In this document: positions 55,185-58,633 of the stretch, piece after piece
Layout of the letters: every line of letters begins with the position of its first letter
Numbering within the stretch: position 1 is the first letter of the stretch
Assembly: GCA_910577585.1 (NCBI GenBank)
Contig: CAJTNN010000007.1
Location: 40,377-99,009 of the forward strand
DNA length: 58,633 bases
Direction: 5' to 3'
DNA from: an uncultured Muribaculaceae bacterium
GTDB lineage: Bacteria > Bacteroidota > Bacteroidia > Bacteroidales > Muribaculaceae
Made by a program: the position numbers and the translations under genes
The notes under the pieces: generated by a model
What the model saw: only the letters and a program-made list of their open reading frames with translations
What the model was told of the DNA's origin: nothing
Databases searched by the model: none

Positions 55185-56858
55185 ATGTCTCGGGAGGTGG
55201 GTAGGATACTTATCTCTCTAAATCGTGGCAATATAGTGGCTAAGAATAATTTTCATATATTTAAGGATGTGCGGAGATTCCGCATGGGGTGGTGGCGGAT
55301 GTTGCCGGTGGCAGTGCTTGCGCTGCTGGCGGCGGGGTGCATAAAGAATGACCTGCCGTATCCTACGATACCGCAATACATCACGGCTTTGGCTGCCGAG
55401 GGTGAGCTGCAGCCGGCGCAGATCGATACGCTGAAGTATACGGCGGTGGTGACTCTTGATGAGAGTGTCGATATCCGTGCGGTGCGTTTCACTGAGTTTG
55501 AGGTGACGCCGGGGGCTTCGGCCGATCCGGATCTGCTTGATGGTGAGTATGACATGTCGCTGCCGATGGTGGTGAAGGTGTCGCGCTATCAGGATTATTC
55601 GTGGATGATTTCGGCGCAGCAGACCATCGAGCGCTATCTGACGATTGCCGGACAGATAGGCGAGACTGTGATTGATGTTGTGGGACGGCGTGTGCTGGTG
55701 AGAGTGCCGGAGTCGGCCGACCTGGCTCATCTTGAGCTGACCTCGATTAAACTCGGACCGGAGGGGCTGACGACGATGGTGCCTGACCTGGTGCCGGGTC
55801 CGATCGATCTTTCGAAGCCGCTGCATGTGGAGGTGTCGGCATATGGGCGCTCGGAGGAGTGGGGCATCTATGTCGAGAAGTCGGAGCTCGTGGTGCAGAC
55901 CACGGCTGTCGATGCATGGTCGCAGGTGGTGTGGGCTTATGGTGCGGGCCCGGCTGATGTGAAGAATGGATTCCAGTATCGCCGCGCTGATGCTCAGGAG
56001 TGGATCGATGTCGATCCGGCTGATGTGACACAGCCTGCCGGACAGGGTGCCTTCTCGGCTTGCATTGCGCATCTCGAACCGCTGACGCGATATGTGGTGC
56101 GCTCGGTGTCGGGCGATGATTTAGGTAATGAGGTGGAGGTAGAGACGCAGTCTACGCCGGTGCTGCCGGATGGGTCGTTTGACCAGTGGTGGCTCGATGG
56201 CAAGGTGTGGTGTCCGTGGAATGAGGGGGGCGAACGCTTCTGGGATACGGGCAACACCGGTGCGGCCACACTTGGCGAGAGCAATGTGCAGCCCTCCGAC
56301 GATACGCCTCCGGGTATCTCCGGACAGAGCGCAAAGCTGGAGACTCGCTTCGTGGGGCTCTTCGGTATCGGTAAACTTGCGGCAGGCTCTATCTATTCGG
56401 GTAGCTTCAAGCGGGTCGACGGCACCAACGGTATACTCGATTTCGGCCGTCCATGGACTACACGCCCGACGCGCCTGCGCGGATATATGAAGTATCATAC
56501 GGCGCCGATAGATTATGCGTCGGCTGAGTTCAAGGACTTGATGAATCGTCCGGATTCGTGCCATATATATGTGGCATTGACCGACTGGACCGCCCCCTAT
56601 GAGATTCGCACAAATCCCAAGACGCGTCAGCTCTTCAATCCTGACTCGCCTGAGATCATAGCCTATGGCGAACTCGTGCTGGGTAGTGACACCGATGGGT
56701 GGCAGGAGTTTACGATCGAGCTGAAGTATCGCAGCACTTCGCGTGAACCCCGCTACATTCAGATCACCTCGGCTGCATCAAAATATGGCGATTACTTCAC
56801 CGGTGCCGCCGGAGCCTGCCTCTATGTCGATGACTATGAGTTGCTCTACGATTATTAG
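55185..56858 (+). CDS. PCMD-domain surface lipoprotein
   Basis: 557 residues from ATG 55185. An in-frame ATG at 55284 (MGWWRMLPVAVLALLAAGC) gives a shorter, more normal lipoprotein signal, but the 3-bp spacing favours the first. After the lipobox LAAGC-I come Ig-like segments and then the PCMD half (FWDTGNTGAATLG, GKLAAGSIYSGSFKRVDGTNG, YGDYFTGAAGACLYVDDYELLY). It parallels the C-terminus of the 50922 gene. It lacks the DUF4493 N-terminus. Confidence 0.83.
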   Translation: MSREVGRILISLNRGNIVAKNNFHIFKDVRRFRMGWWRMLPVAVLALLAAGCIKNDLPYPTIPQYITALAAEGELQPAQIDTLKYTAVVTLDESVDIRAVRFTEFEVTPGASADPDLLDGEYDMSLPMVVKVSRYQDYSWMISAQQTIERYLTIAGQIGETVIDVVGRRVLVRVPESADLAHLELTSIKLGPEGLTTMVPDLVPGPIDLSKPLHVEVSAYGRSEEWGIYVEKSELVVQTTAVDAWSQVVWAYGAGPADVKNGFQYRRADAQEWIDVDPADVTQPAGQGAFSACIAHLEPLTRYVVRSVSGDDLGNEVEVETQSTPVLPDGSFDQWWLDGKVWCPWNEGGERFWDTGNTGAATLGESNVQPSDDTPPGISGQSAKLETRFVGLFGIGKLAAGSIYSGSFKRVDGTNGILDFGRPWTTRPTRLRGYMKYHTAPIDYASAEFKDLMNRPDSCHIYVALTDWTAPYEIRTNPKTRQLFNPDSPEIIAYGELVLGSDTDGWQEFTIELKYRSTSREPRYIQITSAASKYGDYFTGAAGACLYVDDYELLYDY

Positions 56859-56901
56859 TCGCTGGTTTTACGCTCTTGTTTTTTGAAAAGTATTTGACAA
56901 G

Positions 56902-57276
56902 ATGGATAAAAACGATTGGCAACTTTCGAAGCGTATCCGCTCGTTTGGCTATGCTTTCAAGGGTATAGCGGCCCTCTTTACCCAACCTAACGCCTGCATC
57001 CATGCAGTGGTGATGGTGATTGTGATTGGCTGCGGCGTGGCGCTGCGTCTGGCAGTGTGGGAGTGGTGCGCGGTGTGTCTGTGCATCGGTGGGGTGCTCA
57101 TGGCTGAGGCTTTCAACACTGCCATCGAGGCGCTCGCCGACAAGGTGTCGCCCGGTTTTGACCCTCTGATAGGGCGTGCCAAGGATGTGGCAGCCGGGGC
57201 GGTGCTCATATTTGTCTTCGCTGCAGTGGCAGTGGGTCTGATTATTTTCTTACCTAAAGTTATAGCTCTTTTCTGA
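56902..57276 (+). CDS. dgkA: diacylglycerol kinase family protein
   Basis: 124 residues, three transmembrane helices. The signature EAFNTAIEALADKV and GRAKDVAAGAVL is intact. This family phosphorylates diacylglycerol or, in many bacteria, undecaprenol. It overlaps the next phosphatase gene by 1 bp (TGATG); the pair may recycle a lipid carrier. Confidence 0.92.
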   Translation: MDKNDWQLSKRIRSFGYAFKGIAALFTQPNACIHAVVMVIVIGCGVALRLAVWEWCAVCLCIGGVLMAEAFNTAIEALADKVSPGFDPLIGRAKDVAAGAVLIFVFAAVAVGLIIFLPKVIALF

Positions 57277-57944
57277 TGGAGAATTTTTTCAAGTCTAATA
57301 TTATGCTCCGCTTCGGAGTGGAGAGCAAAACGGGCTCGCATGGTATTCCGATGCTTAGAATATGGACGGTGTTGATGCTCACTCTCGCGTTGTGGATGCC
57401 GGCGGCAGCGCAGGATATCTATGCGCCGGTGCCGTCTCCGGTGATGCCAATCGAGCGCACGTCGCTGCAGAAGGGGGTAGGGGTGTCGACCGATGTGGCA
57501 ATGATAGCGCTGCCGGTGGCTACGCTGGCCGGTGTGCTGATAGCACGCGACTGGGAGGGCTTGAAGCAGGGGGTACTCACAGCCGTAGTGGCTGGAGGCG
57601 CCAACTATATTCTTAAATATTCTGTGCGCGAGTTGCGCCCGGATCATTCCAACTACCACAGTTTCCCTTCGATGCACAGTACGGTGGCTTTTGCGACGGC
57701 CGGTTTTCTGCAGCGCCGTTATGGATGGAAGTTCGGTGGGCCGGCCTATGCTGTGGCGGCTTATACGGCCGTGGGGCGTGTAATCGCAAAGAAGCATCAT
57801 TGGTGGGACTGTGTGGCTGGTGCTGCCATCGGAGCCGCTTCGGCATATATATTCACCACCCCGTGGGCACGCGAGCATGACTTCGCCCTGGCTCCGGCCG
57901 CCAGCGACACCCATGTCGGCTTGGCCGCCTCAATGAGTTTCTGA
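57276..57944 (+). CDS. PAP2-family membrane phosphatase
   Basis: 222 residues. A signal-like segment (LMLTLALWMPAAAQ), then the PAP2 core with KYSVRELRPD (K-x6-RP), FPSMHSTVAFA (PSxxH) and GRVIAKKHHWWDCVAGA (R-x5-H-x3-D), all three catalytic motifs present. Possible roles are dephosphorylation of undecaprenyl diphosphate or phosphatidate; coupling to dgkA supports a lipid substrate. Followed by a terminator. Confidence 0.9.
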   Translation: MENFFKSNIMLRFGVESKTGSHGIPMLRIWTVLMLTLALWMPAAAQDIYAPVPSPVMPIERTSLQKGVGVSTDVAMIALPVATLAGVLIARDWEGLKQGVLTAVVAGGANYILKYSVRELRPDHSNYHSFPSMHSTVAFATAGFLQRRYGWKFGGPAYAVAAYTAVGRVIAKKHHWWDCVAGAAIGAASAYIFTTPWAREHDFALAPAASDTHVGLAASMSF

Positions 57945-57999
57945 CCCCCAAAAGGCTCTCCCTCCAAATATTTTCAACACCCAAATTGGAATATACAAT

Positions 58000-58032
58000 A
58001 ACCGTGCAAAGTTTTTTTGCGCGGTTTTTTTA
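58000..58032 (+). terminator. terminator after the PAP2 gene
   Basis: Stem AACCGTGCAAA / TTTGCGCGGTT (one G-T pair) followed by seven T. Confidence 0.85.
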
Positions 58033-58276
58033 TTTGAAGTCGAAAAATAGGCTGTCGGCGGGTTAAGAAATATGACCTGGAGTAAATATAAAGCTATCCC
58101 TGGAGCAAAAATATGAAAGATTTGTACCTCTGCATAGCGGTGGCCACAAGGGGGTGGATAACAGAATGAAATTGCATTCACATTCGTTAACATTTATTTA
58201 CGAATTTTGATTTCACTGATTTACAGCGCAATACGAAGCAAAAACAATAAAAATTGATTTTTTTTCGTCGCAGGGC

Positions 58277-58307
58277 TTGCACAACGCTGAAAAATGCTGT
58301 AACTTTG
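58277..58307 (+). promoter_or_regulatory. ribosomal RNA operon promoter
   Basis: TTGC (58277-58280), a 19-nt spacer and TAACTTTG (58300-58307), an exact consensus preceded by an AT-rich stretch. The leader to 16S is about 295 nt and contains no gene. I see nothing recognisable in 58033-58276. Confidence 0.85.
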
Positions 58308-58608
58308 CAATCGCAAATGAGAAACGCCCCTCACTGAAAGAGACACGGCGACGCCCGCAAAAGGCTGAGCGACAAAGTGTTGGGAGAGTGGAAACGGGCT
58401 CACAGAGAACAATGACAAAGATGCCACAAGAGAGACAACGAAAGCTCTTCAGCGCTCAAGATTCGCAAGAGTCGCGAGATGCTGATAAAGTCAAGGTGTA
58501 AACCAAGGAATGAAAAGAGATTTCCGTCAATATCCGAAACGATAGAATCATCGGGTCGAGGTCAAAGACAAAACTAATTAAGTAGAAAATAGGAAACTAT
58601 AGATACTA

Positions 58609-58633
58609 ACAGCGGAGAGTTTGATCCTGGCTC
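58609..58633 (+). rRNA. rrs: 16S ribosomal RNA, 5' end (partial)
   Basis: The window ends in AGAGTTTGATCCTGGCTC, the universal 16S start. The mature 5' end is placed by alignment with the usual eight-base offset, so it may be off by a few bases. Confidence 0.95.

Noticed and set aside
55218..56072. 284-codon open frame opposite the PCMD lipoprotein
   Set aside because: Arg/His-rich shadow with no start context.

Overview
The window looks like a chromosomal segment of a gut-type Bacteroidales, plausibly Muribaculaceae-like. Its promoters follow the Bacteroidetes pattern TTGC-N19-TAnnTTTG. It has a type V (Mfa/FimA-type) fimbrial operon, a type IX secretion protein (PorQ) with two likely type IX cargo proteins, DUF4493/PCMD surface lipoproteins and BspA-type leucine-rich repeats. 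The family assignment is inference; the order is well supported.

Layout. 1-1.2 kb: the tail of an unknown gene, then rplS. 1.2-12.3 kb, minus strand: a five-gene fimbrial operon with an Mfa1-type stalk, an Mfa2-type anchor and three further fimbrillin-family lipoproteins. The two distal proteins are over 1000 residues and carry starch-binding-like modules, one also with a FISUMP domain. 12.3-13.7 kb: a non-coding control region with a likely invertible promoter (facing away from the operon in this sequence, so drawn OFF), a terminator just outside it, and two opposed tandem-repeat arrays. 13.7-20.6 kb: porQ, a TonB C-terminal-domain protein, a YoeB-type toxin-antitoxin pair between two REP-like palindromes, typA, an LRR surface protein, a MITE-like element and a small membrane protein.

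20.8-46.6 kb is mostly conserved housekeeping: rpmH, efp, a family 2 glycosyltransferase, radC, a family 3 glycosidase lipoprotein, a 5'-nucleotidase, a NYN-domain gene with a terminator-like leader, gpmI, an M6 metalloprotease, folP-cdaA, rsgA, a small winged-helix protein, dnaB, menA with an ADP-ribosylglycohydrolase, a DUF4923 protein, ribE, glgB-cmk, ispH and tadA. Many convergent pairs are separated by strong hairpin terminators.

46.9-57.9 kb, plus strand: three DUF4493/PCMD-type lipoproteins, a terminator, a fresh promoter, two paralogous outer-membrane beta-barrels, a fourth PCMD lipoprotein, then dgkA and a PAP2 phosphatase. The window ends with a ribosomal RNA promoter and leader and the first ~25 nt of 16S rRNA.

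The strongest candidate for something new is the fimbrial locus as a whole: a phase-variable promoter, a terminator between stalk and anchor genes, and pilus-tip candidates carrying carbohydrate-binding-like modules.
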